64,000 bases of DNA from Gammaproteobacteria bacterium (GTDB taxonomy: Bacteria > Pseudomonadota > Gammaproteobacteria > Chromatiales > Chromatiaceae): positions 117,475 to 181,474 of the forward strand of contig JAHJDE010000093.1 of assembly GCA_018812525.1 (NCBI GenBank). The letters run 5' to 3'. The notes below the pieces were generated by a model. It searched no databases. It saw nothing but the letters and a program-made list of their open reading frames with translations, and was not told where the DNA came from. This document shows, piece by piece, positions 55,353 to 63,282 of this stretch. A program made the translations under genes and the position numbers. The number at the start of each line of letters is the position of its first letter. Position 1 is the first letter of the stretch.

Positions 55353-57542
55353 TCAAAGCATTTCCTGTGGGTCCACGTCGATGGACCAGCGCAGCAGATG
55401 CCCCGTCTTCAGCCCCTCGATGGCTTCAAGCCAGCGGCCAAGATAACGGTGCAACTGGGTCCGGTTTGTCGACTGAGTCAAAAGCTGATATCGAAAACGG
55501 CCCGCCCGCCGTTCCATGGGGGCCGGGACCGGTCCCCACATCTCTATGCCCGGCATGGCCTGATCCCGGCCAAGCCCCAGAGCCAGGCGCAGAAACTCTT
55601 CCGCTTCGCCCCGGCGGGGGGATTCGGCGCGGAGCAGGGCCTGGTGGCTGAACGGGGGTAGGCTGGCGGCACGGCGCTCGGCCAGCATCTCGGAAGCGAA
55701 AGCGGGATAGCCTTGTTGAATCAGCAGGTTCAGCAAGGGGTGGTCGGCATGGTGGGTCTGGATCAGAACCCGGCCGGGTTTATCGGCACGGCCGGCACGG
55801 CCGGCGACCTGTATCAGTAATTGGGCCATGCGCTCGGTGGCACGGAAGTCGGCCCCGAACAGCCCCTGATCCACATCCAGAATGCCGACCAGGGTCACAT
55901 TCGGAAAATCATGGCCCTTGGCCAGCATCTGGGTGCCGAGCAGGAGTGAGTGCTTGCCCTGGCGGACCTGTTCCAGCATATGCTGCAAACTCCCCTTGCG
56001 GCGGGTGCTGTCGCGGTCGATCCGGACCAGGGACTGGGCGGGGAAAAGGGCTTGCAGTGCGGTCTCGACCTGTTCAGTCCCCTGTCCCAAGGTTATAAGG
56101 CGTGGTCCCTGACAGTCCGGACACTGTTGCGGGACCCTTTGAAAATAACCGCAGTGGTGGCACCAGAGCCCATTTTCCTGAAAGTGGACCGTCATGCGGG
56201 CGTCGCAATGGCGGCATTGGGCGGTCCAGCCGCAATCGTGACAGATCAGGATCGGCGCGAAGCCGCGCCGGTTGAGAAACAGCAGGACCTGTTCGCCCCG
56301 TCCCAGGGTAAGCCCGACCTCGGCAAGCAGCGCCTTCGACATCCCTGCCTCCAAGGGGGCGGAACGGATGTCCAGGAGTTGAATCAGGGGGGGGCGTGCC
56401 GTACCGGCCCGTTGTGTCAGGCGCAATTCGGCAAATCGCCCGTTAAGGACATTGTGCAGGGCTTCGAGGGATGGGGTCGCCGAGCCGAGCACGACCGGGC
56501 AGCCGGCGCGACTTGCCCGCAGGATTGCCAGATCCCGTGCCGAGTAGCGAATTCCGTCCTGTTGTTTGAAAGAGAGATCGTGCTCCTCGTCGACGATGAC
56601 CAGGCCCAGATCGGGCAGCGGGGTCAGCACGGCGGATCTCGTGCCCAGGAGTAGCATCGCCTTGCCCTGAGCGGCCTGGGACCAGGCAAGTGCGCGTTCC
56701 TTGTCGCTGAGACCCGAATGCAGCAATAGCGGGGAAATGCCCAGGCGTTCGCCGAAACGCTGGGTGGTCTGCGGGGTCAGGGCGATCTCTGGCACCATCA
56801 CCAGGACCTGTCTTTGCTGTCGCAGGACCTGCCGGGCGATCTCCAGATAGACCTCTGTCTTGCCGCTGCCTGTAACGCCATGCAACAGAAAGACCTGGAA
56901 TCCCTCGGTGCTGGAGACCGCATCGACTGCCTGCCTCTGTTCCTCATTGAGGACGGGCGCCGGGACGGGGTTGGACACTTGGGGAAGTAATTGCAATTGC
57001 TGGCTCTCGATCCAGCCTCTTTCGCACAAGGCGAGCAGCGCGGGGCGGCAATTGCCGTAGTCGGCGGTCAGATTGGCCTGACTGATGCCCTCGGGATGGT
57101 GGCCCAATGCGGTGAGTAGTTCAGCCTGTTTGGGGGCGCGGCGTAGTTGTTCGGGATTGATGGAGCGGCCCTCATTTGTGAGGCGCCAACCGATTGCGCT
57201 GTTGGAGGGGGCAACTTTCCCCAGGCGCAACAGGACCGGCAGGGCGGAGGCATAGACCTCACCCGGTGGATGCTGGTAGTAGCTTGCCACCCAGGAGAGG
57301 AACCCGATCTCCTCCGTGCCCAGCAAGGTTTCCAGGTCCAGAACCTCGATAACCCTTTTGAGGCGATCGGGGGCCAGGTCGCTACGCTTAATGACCTCGA
57401 TGACGATGCCGATACGCCGGGACCGGCCAAAAGGGACAAGGACCCGTACGCCCTCCCGCACAGTGACTCCCTCGGGGGGTAGGTAATCGTATAATCGACG
57501 CAGGGGGGCGAAGACGGCGATGCGGAGGATCTGGGCTTGCAT
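55353..57542 (-). CDS. priA: Primosomal protein N' (replication restart helicase)
   Basis: PriA restarts stalled replication forks. The 729-residue protein has the N-terminal 3'-DNA-binding domain, helicase Walker A GVTGSGKTEVYLE near residue 230, DEEHDLSFKQQDG near 325, and the zinc-binding cysteine array (CHDCGWTAQCRHC and CHHCGYFQRVPQQCPDC) near 440-490. Complete in length and motifs. Confidence 0.97.
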   Translation of the reverse strand: MQAQILRIAVFAPLRRLYDYLPPEGVTVREGVRVLVPFGRSRRIGIVIEVIKRSDLAPDRLKRVIEVLDLETLLGTEEIGFLSWVASYYQHPPGEVYASALPVLLRLGKVAPSNSAIGWRLTNEGRSINPEQLRRAPKQAELLTALGHHPEGISQANLTADYGNCRPALLALCERGWIESQQLQLLPQVSNPVPAPVLNEEQRQAVDAVSSTEGFQVFLLHGVTGSGKTEVYLEIARQVLRQQRQVLVMVPEIALTPQTTQRFGERLGISPLLLHSGLSDKERALAWSQAAQGKAMLLLGTRSAVLTPLPDLGLVIVDEEHDLSFKQQDGIRYSARDLAILRASRAGCPVVLGSATPSLEALHNVLNGRFAELRLTQRAGTARPPLIQLLDIRSAPLEAGMSKALLAEVGLTLGRGEQVLLFLNRRGFAPILICHDCGWTAQCRHCDARMTVHFQENGLWCHHCGYFQRVPQQCPDCQGPRLITLGQGTEQVETALQALFPAQSLVRIDRDSTRRKGSLQHMLEQVRQGKHSLLLGTQMLAKGHDFPNVTLVGILDVDQGLFGADFRATERMAQLLIQVAGRAGRADKPGRVLIQTHHADHPLLNLLIQQGYPAFASEMLAERRAASLPPFSHQALLRAESPRRGEAEEFLRLALGLGRDQAMPGIEMWGPVPAPMERRAGRFRYQLLTQSTNRTQLHRYLGRWLEAIEGLKTGHLLRWSIDVDPQEML

Positions 57543-57956
57543 GGTGGCGTTAATTGTACCCTGACATAGAGGATCGGCAGGGAAGGGGTCGGGACGCGGT
57601 TAGGGGTTCCTTCGCCCTCTTGTGCGAATATCGGATCGAAAGCAGATTGTCCTTACTCACAGAAGCTGTGGATAATTCTGTGGGATGAAAAGGGAAATAG
57701 CTCCCCGGACGCACTGGTTGAGCCCTTTGTGTCAATTCGGCTAAATTTTGCACAGGAAGAAAAGTCGTTCATTATTAGCTAGTTGCATTTGTATTCGAGA
57801 TGTGCCTGGTTCTGGTGTCGGGGTTGACAAAAGACCGTCGGTCCTGTTCAGGACTGTGAGTAAGCGAGTAGGATAGATGTCGGGTTGTCAAGTGGAATTT
57901 CTGCGCGCCCATTTTCCCCGTTCCAGTCATCTCCATGAAAGCATGGTGCCCTCTCG
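57543..57956. promoter_or_regulatory. priA / fructosamine-kinase divergent intergenic region
   Basis: A 414-base gap without a gene. A perfect DnaA box (TTATCCACA on the minus strand, 57667-57675) lies 125 bases upstream of priA and overlaps a possible priA -35 (TTATCC, N18, GACAAT). On the plus strand, TTGACA at 57824-57829 is followed by two overlapping palindromes, GACCG-T-CGGTC (57833-57843) and GTCCTG-TT-CAGGAC (57841-57854), where an operator would be expected. Confidence 0.5.
57667..57675 (-). promoter_or_regulatory. Consensus DnaA box upstream of priA
   Basis: An exact TTATCCACA on the minus strand. It sits at a probable -35 position of priA, so DnaA could affect priA expression; single matches can occur by chance. 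Confidence 0.5.
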
Positions 57957-58841
57957 ATGACGGGGGAGGCGTTGTCCCGAATCGCCGCCCACATCAGCGA
58001 GGCGACCGGCTGGCCCTTTCGCCCGTCCAGGGTCAGGCACTTGGGTGGGGGCTGCATCAATGAGACCCTGTTGCTGGATGACGGCAGGCACCAATGGTTT
58101 GTGAAGCTCAACCGGGCCGATTTACTCGATATGTTCGAGGCAGAGGCGGCTGGCCTGGAGGCCCTCTCCGCAAGCGGAACTCTCCGCACTCCAAAGCCCC
58201 TCTGTCATGGCCTGGACGGCGGCCGCAGTTTTCTGGTGCTGGAGTATATCGAGATGAGCCCCCCTCGATGGGATAGCGCCTCCCAGGCAGGGCGGGAATT
58301 GGCGGCCATGCACCTCAGGCCGGGTGAGACGTTCGGCTGGCATCGGGACAACCGTATCGGATCAACACCCCAGAAAAATGGGCAGGCCTATGACTGGATC
58401 GACTTCTGGCGTGAGAAAAGGCTTGGATTCCAGTTGCACCTCGCCGCCAGCAACGGTTACGGTGGGGCACTTCAGGAACGGGGCGGGCTGTTGATGGCGC
58501 GTTTCCCGGCCCTGATCGACCACGCCCCCAGTCCCTCCCTGCTGCACGGCGACCTATGGGCCGGCAATATGGCCTATGACAGGGACGGCAATCCGGTAAT
58601 CTTCGATCCGGCGGTCTACTACGGCGACCCTGAGGTCGATCTGGCCATGACCGAGCTTTTCGGTGGATTCGGGGATGATTTTTATGCCGCCTACGCGGCG
58701 CGCCGGCCCCTCGATCCGGGCTATCCTGTGCGCAAGATCCTCTACAACCTCTACCACATCCTCAACCACCTCAACCTGTTTGGCGGCGGTTATCTGGCCC
58801 AGTCTCAGTCGATGATCGACCGTCTGTTGGCCGAGTGCTGA
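57957..58841 (+). CDS. Fructosamine kinase family protein
   Basis: A 294-residue kinase of the fructosamine-3-kinase/aminoglycoside-phosphotransferase fold. Visible features are HLGGGCINETLLLDDG near residue 28, the catalytic loop LLHGDLWAGNMAYD near 195 and the DFG-like metal site IFDPAVYYGDPEVDLAM near 218. Bacterial members can phosphorylate glycated protein lysines and start deglycation. The gene stands alone, 112 bases before the VWA gene. Confidence 0.92.
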   Translation: MTGEALSRIAAHISEATGWPFRPSRVRHLGGGCINETLLLDDGRHQWFVKLNRADLLDMFEAEAAGLEALSASGTLRTPKPLCHGLDGGRSFLVLEYIEMSPPRWDSASQAGRELAAMHLRPGETFGWHRDNRIGSTPQKNGQAYDWIDFWREKRLGFQLHLAASNGYGGALQERGGLLMARFPALIDHAPSPSLLHGDLWAGNMAYDRDGNPVIFDPAVYYGDPEVDLAMTELFGGFGDDFYAAYAARRPLDPGYPVRKILYNLYHILNHLNLFGGGYLAQSQSMIDRLLAEC

Positions 58842-58953
58842 GAGGCTGTGAAAATACCTCCTGCATTTCAGAAACCCCTTTAGGCTCAAGCCCCTTTATG
58901 TAAGACGAGACCAACAGGGATGCTTGATGGTGATCAAGGCATTTGTCGTCTGA

Positions 58954-60834
58954 ATGGACTCAAGTAGCCGCACCATTCCCGCATCCAACAAAGGTCCGAT
59001 GGAAGAACAAGTCGGCGAACTCTGGCACCGCCTCATTACCCGCCTGGCGGATGACCGTCATCTGGAGGCAGGGGTCCGTCTGGCCCAGGTGCAGCGCCCC
59101 CTGAACATCTATTTTCGTGCCCTGGGTGGCGATGGCGGTCTGCAAATCGAGGCCGCCGATGCCACTGCCTGCCAGGCGCGTCGCAATTGGCTGCAACGCA
59201 TCGCCGGCCTTGGTCGGAAGGTGGAACTGGCCTGGCGCGACCAGCGTTCGCTCCGTCTGCCGGGGGAAATTGCCTGGTTCGGCGAGGCCAGCCTCAACCG
59301 CGATCTCTATTACTGGCTGGCAGCCCTGGCCGTGGGCGATGATGGCCGGCACGGTGGCTGGTTTAACGCCAATCAGACCCTCAGCCGCAAGACCCTGGAA
59401 CGTTTCCCTGGCCTGCGGCCCCGATATGAACGCCTGGTGCAGGCCCATCTGGCGCAACGCCCCGCGCCGGAAACCCTCAAGCACGACGAGGCGCAGGCCG
59501 AGTTGGCAGTCAGGGCCGCCCTCGAAAGACCCGGTTCCATGGGCCTCCTGCCCACCGCCAAGCGCCCCCCCTTTCCCGTCCCCCTCTGGCTCCATCCCGA
59601 TCCACCGCTGACAAGCGACGGCCTGAAGAGCCCGGAACCCGATGAGAGCGGGGAGAACGAGGGCGCAAAACAACGCAACCTGGAGGATGTCGCCCGACGC
59701 CAGGCCGAGCGAGTGAAGGAACCCGAGGCAGACCGTGGCCTGGTCACCATCCGCATGGAAAACATCCTGACCATGGGGGAGTTCGTGAATGTGGACCGGG
59801 GCACGGAGGATGAGGAGGATCTGGACCAAGCCGAGGCCATGGCGCGCGAGCTGGACCGGATTTCGGTCAGCCGGGGCAAGAAGAAGGCGTCATCCCGCCT
59901 GCGGTTCGACCTGGACTTACCGGGGGCGGCGGATGACGACCTGGTCCTGGACGAGGGCCAACTGCTGCCGGAGTGGGACTGGCGCAAACAGCAACTGCAA
60001 CCCAATCATTGCCGCATCATCTCCCTGCTGGCGGACAAGGCAACCCCTGTCCCCTTGCCCAATCACCTGAAGCGGACCGCGAAGAAGCTGCGCAACCAGT
60101 TCCAGGCCCTGGCCCCGGCGCGTATCTGGTATCGCGGCCAAGCGGACGGGGAAGAGGTCGATATCGACGCCTATCTGCGCTTTGTCACCGACAAGGCTGC
60201 CGGACGGGGGACCGGCAGCGACGGCCTCTACCGGGAGATGCGCAGCGGCGCCCGCGACCTGGCCTGCCTGCTGCTGGCCGACCTCTCTCTCTCAACCGAC
60301 AGTTGGATCAATGACCACCACCGGGTCATCGATGTGATCCGCGACAGCCTCTTCCTCTTTGCTGAATCCTTGGCCGCCACCGGCGACCGCTTCGCCATCC
60401 TCGGCTTCTCCTCGCGCAAACGTGACCCGGTTCGGGTGCACAGTCTCAAGGGATTTGGGGAGAACTACGGCGCGGCGATCCGGGGCCGGATTCAGGTCAT
60501 CAAGCCAGGCTACTACACTCGCATGGGTGCGGCCATTCGCCACGCCACCGGGCTGCTGAACGGGCAACCGGCCGGGAGGCGGTTGCTGCTCATCCTCACC
60601 GATGGCAAACCCAACGACCTGGACAAATACGAGGGACGGTACGGCATCGAAGACACCCGCCACGCGGTGCAGGAAGCCCGGCGCACAGGCCTGGAGCCCT
60701 TCTGCGTCACCATCGACAGGAAGGGCAACGACTACCTTCCCCACCTCTTCGGAAGCGGCGGCTATCTGGTTATCGGCAACCCGGCCGAGTTACCGAAACG
60801 CCTGCCCATGCTCTATGCACGATTGACGGCTTGA
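58954..60834 (+). CDS. NorD/CbbO-like VWA-domain protein
   Basis: A 626-residue protein ending in a von Willebrand A domain (about 430-625). The MIDAS metal site has DLSLSTDSW near 442, the Thr in YYTRMGAAIRHATG, and LTDGKPNDLDKYEGRYGIED near 548. The middle part is acidic and charged. Architecture and C-terminal motifs match NorD/CbbO activators, which work with an MoxR-type AAA+ partner (NorQ/CbbQ) to insert metals or remodel enzymes such as nitric oxide reductase or RuBisCO. No such AAA+ gene or target is nearby, so it is an orphan here. Start at 58954; ATG 58999 is possible. Confidence 0.87.
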   Translation: MDSSSRTIPASNKGPMEEQVGELWHRLITRLADDRHLEAGVRLAQVQRPLNIYFRALGGDGGLQIEAADATACQARRNWLQRIAGLGRKVELAWRDQRSLRLPGEIAWFGEASLNRDLYYWLAALAVGDDGRHGGWFNANQTLSRKTLERFPGLRPRYERLVQAHLAQRPAPETLKHDEAQAELAVRAALERPGSMGLLPTAKRPPFPVPLWLHPDPPLTSDGLKSPEPDESGENEGAKQRNLEDVARRQAERVKEPEADRGLVTIRMENILTMGEFVNVDRGTEDEEDLDQAEAMARELDRISVSRGKKKASSRLRFDLDLPGAADDDLVLDEGQLLPEWDWRKQQLQPNHCRIISLLADKATPVPLPNHLKRTAKKLRNQFQALAPARIWYRGQADGEEVDIDAYLRFVTDKAAGRGTGSDGLYREMRSGARDLACLLLADLSLSTDSWINDHHRVIDVIRDSLFLFAESLAATGDRFAILGFSSRKRDPVRVHSLKGFGENYGAAIRGRIQVIKPGYYTRMGAAIRHATGLLNGQPAGRRLLLILTDGKPNDLDKYEGRYGIEDTRHAVQEARRTGLEPFCVTIDRKGNDYLPHLFGSGGYLVIGNPAELPKRLPMLYARLTA

Positions 60835-60842
60835 GGTACTTA

Positions 60843-61047
60843 GGCGATTTCTGTCAATTGAGGTTCTTGCAAAATGGCCGGGAAGGCCATTTTGCAAGTG
60901 CCTCAATTAATATCCCATCTTGCTTGTCTTTTCGCCCCCTGCTGCGTTGCCCCAGGCGTTACATAGTTCGACTATGCGCCGCCTGTGGCGCCTTGCAGGG
61001 GAACGAAAATCCTGCGCAATCTGGGATATTAATTTCCGGCAATCGCC
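60843..61047. repeat. Large palindromic intergenic element
   Basis: A 205-bp region. Outer GGCGATT (60843-60849) and AATCGCC (61041-61047) are inverted. The left part is a 14-bp perfect hairpin (60866-60879/60885-60898) inside TTGAGG/CCTCAA. The right part has ends ATTAATATCCCA/TGGGATATTAAT (60906-60917/61022-61033) around nested stems CCCCTGC/GCAGGGG, CAGGCG/CGCCTG and CATAGTTCGACTATG. It carries no gene and looks like a MITE or bacterial interspersed mosaic repeat. Confidence 0.75.
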
Positions 61048-61080
61048 TTACCCCTCGAAGCCTCAAGCCACAAGTCTTCT

Positions 61081-61953
61081 TCAGAAAATCAGGGCCAAAA
61101 GCCCAAGGATGACCAGCCAGACTGCCAGGGATCGCCAGACGAGGGAGAGGGCCGCCTCGATCTGGGCGGGGTTTTCTTCCTCATTGTCCTCGTCCTGGAT
61201 CATCAGTGCCCCGTTGCCGGCCTGGATCAGGAGGCCCTGGGCCGCTTCCCCGTGGACCTCCATGGGTTGTTTTTCCCAACCGCGCCAGGCATCCAGGGTG
61301 TTTTCGAAATTTCCAGCCAGGGCGAAGGCAAGGACCAGTGCACGGCTGGGGAGCCAATCGAGAATATGGATCAGGCGCCGGCGCCCTTGGGCATACTCCT
61401 CGCTTGGACTCCCTGCCAGGCCCTGCGGGAGGCAACGGGCCATACGGTAGAGGGCTGCCCCCAGTGGCCCCAGGACGAGAAACCAGAAGATGACGCCGAA
61501 AATCCGCCGATTGGACTGATGGAGAATGGCCTCGCGCACCTGGCGGACAAGTCCGACAGCTGTGCCTGCGGGTTCGCCGTCACAAATCCTGGCAGCGGCC
61601 AGGCGGGCCTTCTCCTCTTCGCCGCGCCCCAGCGCATAGAGGAAATCCGCCGCCTCGTTGTCCAGATCCTCGGGACCCAGGCAGTAGAGCAATACCGCAA
61701 AGGCGAAGAGAAAGGAGAGCAGGCCGCCGAGGAGGCCGGCCAGGACCCACTGGGCCAGCGCAATAGCGACCAGAACAGGGGCGAGGATTGCCAGGGAGCC
61801 CCAGAAGCGGCTGGTGGTCCAGCCCCCCTGGGGATGGTGCGCAAGGGTGCTGTGGTAACGCTGGAACCAGTCCGCCTTGCGCCATTCCCGCTGGTCGATA
61901 AGGAAGCGTTCGGCAAGCAGGGCGAGTAGCAATACGATGAAGGTCATGGGCAT
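61081..61953 (-). CDS. ampE: AmpE-like regulatory membrane protein
   Basis: A 290-residue membrane protein with about four hydrophobic segments, starting MTFIVLLLALLAERFL and with WFQRYHS and GPEDLDNEAADFLYALG typical of AmpE/CobD-like proteins. AmpE is linked to beta-lactamase regulation and cell-wall stress but has no clear enzymatic role. It overlaps ampD by 10 bases, keeping the ampD-ampE order known from enterobacteria. Confidence 0.9.
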   Translation of the reverse strand: MPMTFIVLLLALLAERFLIDQREWRKADWFQRYHSTLAHHPQGGWTTSRFWGSLAILAPVLVAIALAQWVLAGLLGGLLSFLFAFAVLLYCLGPEDLDNEAADFLYALGRGEEEKARLAAARICDGEPAGTAVGLVRQVREAILHQSNRRIFGVIFWFLVLGPLGAALYRMARCLPQGLAGSPSEEYAQGRRRLIHILDWLPSRALVLAFALAGNFENTLDAWRGWEKQPMEVHGEAAQGLLIQAGNGALMIQDEDNEEENPAQIEAALSLVWRSLAVWLVILGLLALIF

Positions 61954-62489
61954 CCCTCGGTTGGTTGAATCAGGGCGCGGTAGCGTGGCCAGTCAAACGC
62001 GGGACCGGGATCGGTCTTCCTCTCGGGAGCGATGTCGCTGTGCCCGACGATGCGTTCGGGGGTGATGCTAGGATAGCGCTCCAGGATAATTCCCGTAACC
62101 CTGGCTAGTCGTTCATATTGGGCATCGGTATAGGGAATCTGGTCGCTCCCCTCCAGCTCGATGCCGATGGAGAAGTCGTTGCAGGCAGTCCGTTTGCAAA
62201 ACTGGGAAGGACCCGTGTGCCAGGCCCGCTTGTCAAGCGGGATGTACTGGAGCAGTTCCCCGTCGCGGCGGATCAGCAGGTGACTGGAAACCCGCAGCCC
62301 CGCGATCCCCGCGAAATAGGGATGTGCGTCGGGGGGGAGGGCGTTCCTGAACAGCAGGTCAATCCAGGGGCCGCCGAACGATCCCGGCGGCAGGCTGATG
62401 TTGTGGATCACCAGCAGGCTGATCGTCTCCCCTTCGGGCCGTTCATCGAAATTGGGCGAGGGGCTTTGGCGGGCGTCTGTCAGGAGCAT
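61944..62489 (-). CDS. ampD: 1,6-anhydro-MurNAc-L-alanine amidase AmpD
   Basis: Zinc amidase of 181 residues in the cytoplasmic peptidoglycan-recycling pathway, cleaving anhydromuropeptides. Zinc ligands and motifs are seen in LLVIHNISLPPGSFGG, HLLIRRDGELLQYIP, GIELEG and HSDIAPERKTDPGPAFDW. The lack of a signal peptide agrees with a cytoplasmic location. Starts 6 bases after the methyltransferase gene. Confidence 0.95.
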   Translation of the reverse strand: MLLTDARQSPSPNFDERPEGETISLLVIHNISLPPGSFGGPWIDLLFRNALPPDAHPYFAGIAGLRVSSHLLIRRDGELLQYIPLDKRAWHTGPSQFCKRTACNDFSIGIELEGSDQIPYTDAQYERLARVTGIILERYPSITPERIVGHSDIAPERKTDPGPAFDWPRYRALIQPTEGCP

Positions 62490-62495
62490 GGCCGG

Positions 62496-63071
62496 TCAGG
62501 CCTTTCGATAGTGCCAGACAACGGCGGGCGGGATATTCCACAACACGCGCGTCACGGGGAGGCCGGTCAGACCCAGCCGGCGCTGGAGGACGGGATGGAC
62601 GGGGGAGCCGAACCCATAGGTGAACTGGATGAAACACCCCTTGTCGCTATCCAGGATGCGAAAGCTCTCCCGCAGGATATCCCGTTGCAGGCCGATACCC
62701 AGCGACAGGAGGGGTAGGCTCGAAACGACGGCCGAAATCTTGGGACTGCCCGCTCCCTTCACCAGTTCGCCCAGCTTCCCAGCATCGCCCTGGATTACCC
62801 GTACACCAGGGAAACGGCCGTGCAGGAGGTGGCAGAAATGGGGTTCCCGCTCCACCAGCAGCAGCCGTTCCGGCGCGATCCCCTGGTGTAGCAGGGCCCG
62901 CGTCACCACACCCGTGCCGGGACCCAGTTCCAGGATAACTCCATCACCCAGGCTGTCGACCTCCCGCGCCATGGCCCTGGCCAGCATATCGCTGCTTGGT
63001 GCCACGGCACCGACTTTCAGCGGTGAGCGCAGCCAACTGCCGAGAAAGAGCCCCAATTCTTGAATAGCCAT
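62496..63071 (-). CDS. Phospholipid N-methyltransferase-like protein
   Basis: A SAM-dependent methyltransferase of about 191 residues, related to PmtA-type phosphatidylethanolamine N-methyltransferases. SAM motif I is VILELGPGTGVVTRALL near residue 48; other features are LLLVEREPHFCHLL, SSLPLLSLG and FIQFTYGFGSPV. The frame reaches 63128, but the ATG at 63071 (MAIQELGLFLGSWL) looks like the natural start. It could make methylated phospholipids or methylate another small molecule. Co-directional with ampD-ampE. Confidence 0.87.
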   Translation of the reverse strand: MAIQELGLFLGSWLRSPLKVGAVAPSSDMLARAMAREVDSLGDGVILELGPGTGVVTRALLHQGIAPERLLLVEREPHFCHLLHGRFPGVRVIQGDAGKLGELVKGAGSPKISAVVSSLPLLSLGIGLQRDILRESFRILDSDKGCFIQFTYGFGSPVHPVLQRRLGLTGLPVTRVLWNIPPAVVWHYRKA

Positions 63072-63140
63072 GTAACTATAAGTATTCCACTGGACTTTGA
63101 GGGACCTGCAAAATTGGCGTTCTGGCAAGATTGCGAGGCA

Positions 63141-63191
63141 AAAACTGAAGACGCAATTTTCAGTTTTTCAATGGCCAATTGCCATTGAAAA
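63141..63191. repeat. Tandem hairpins upstream of rlmJ
   Basis: Two adjacent inverted repeats: AAAACTGAA/TTCAGTTTT (63141-63149/63159-63167) and an 11-bp stem TTTTCAATGGC/GCCATTGAAAA (63165-63175/63181-63191), overlapping by three bases, so only one can form at a time. They lie between the divergent methyltransferase and rlmJ genes. Confidence 0.6.
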
Positions 63192-63282
63192 GAGGCATCT
63201 CATCCCTGCAAGGAGGGCTGGCTGGACCCAGATCGCCTGCCTCATAATTTCGCACTGTATCGCATTTTCCCCCTAGGCCACC

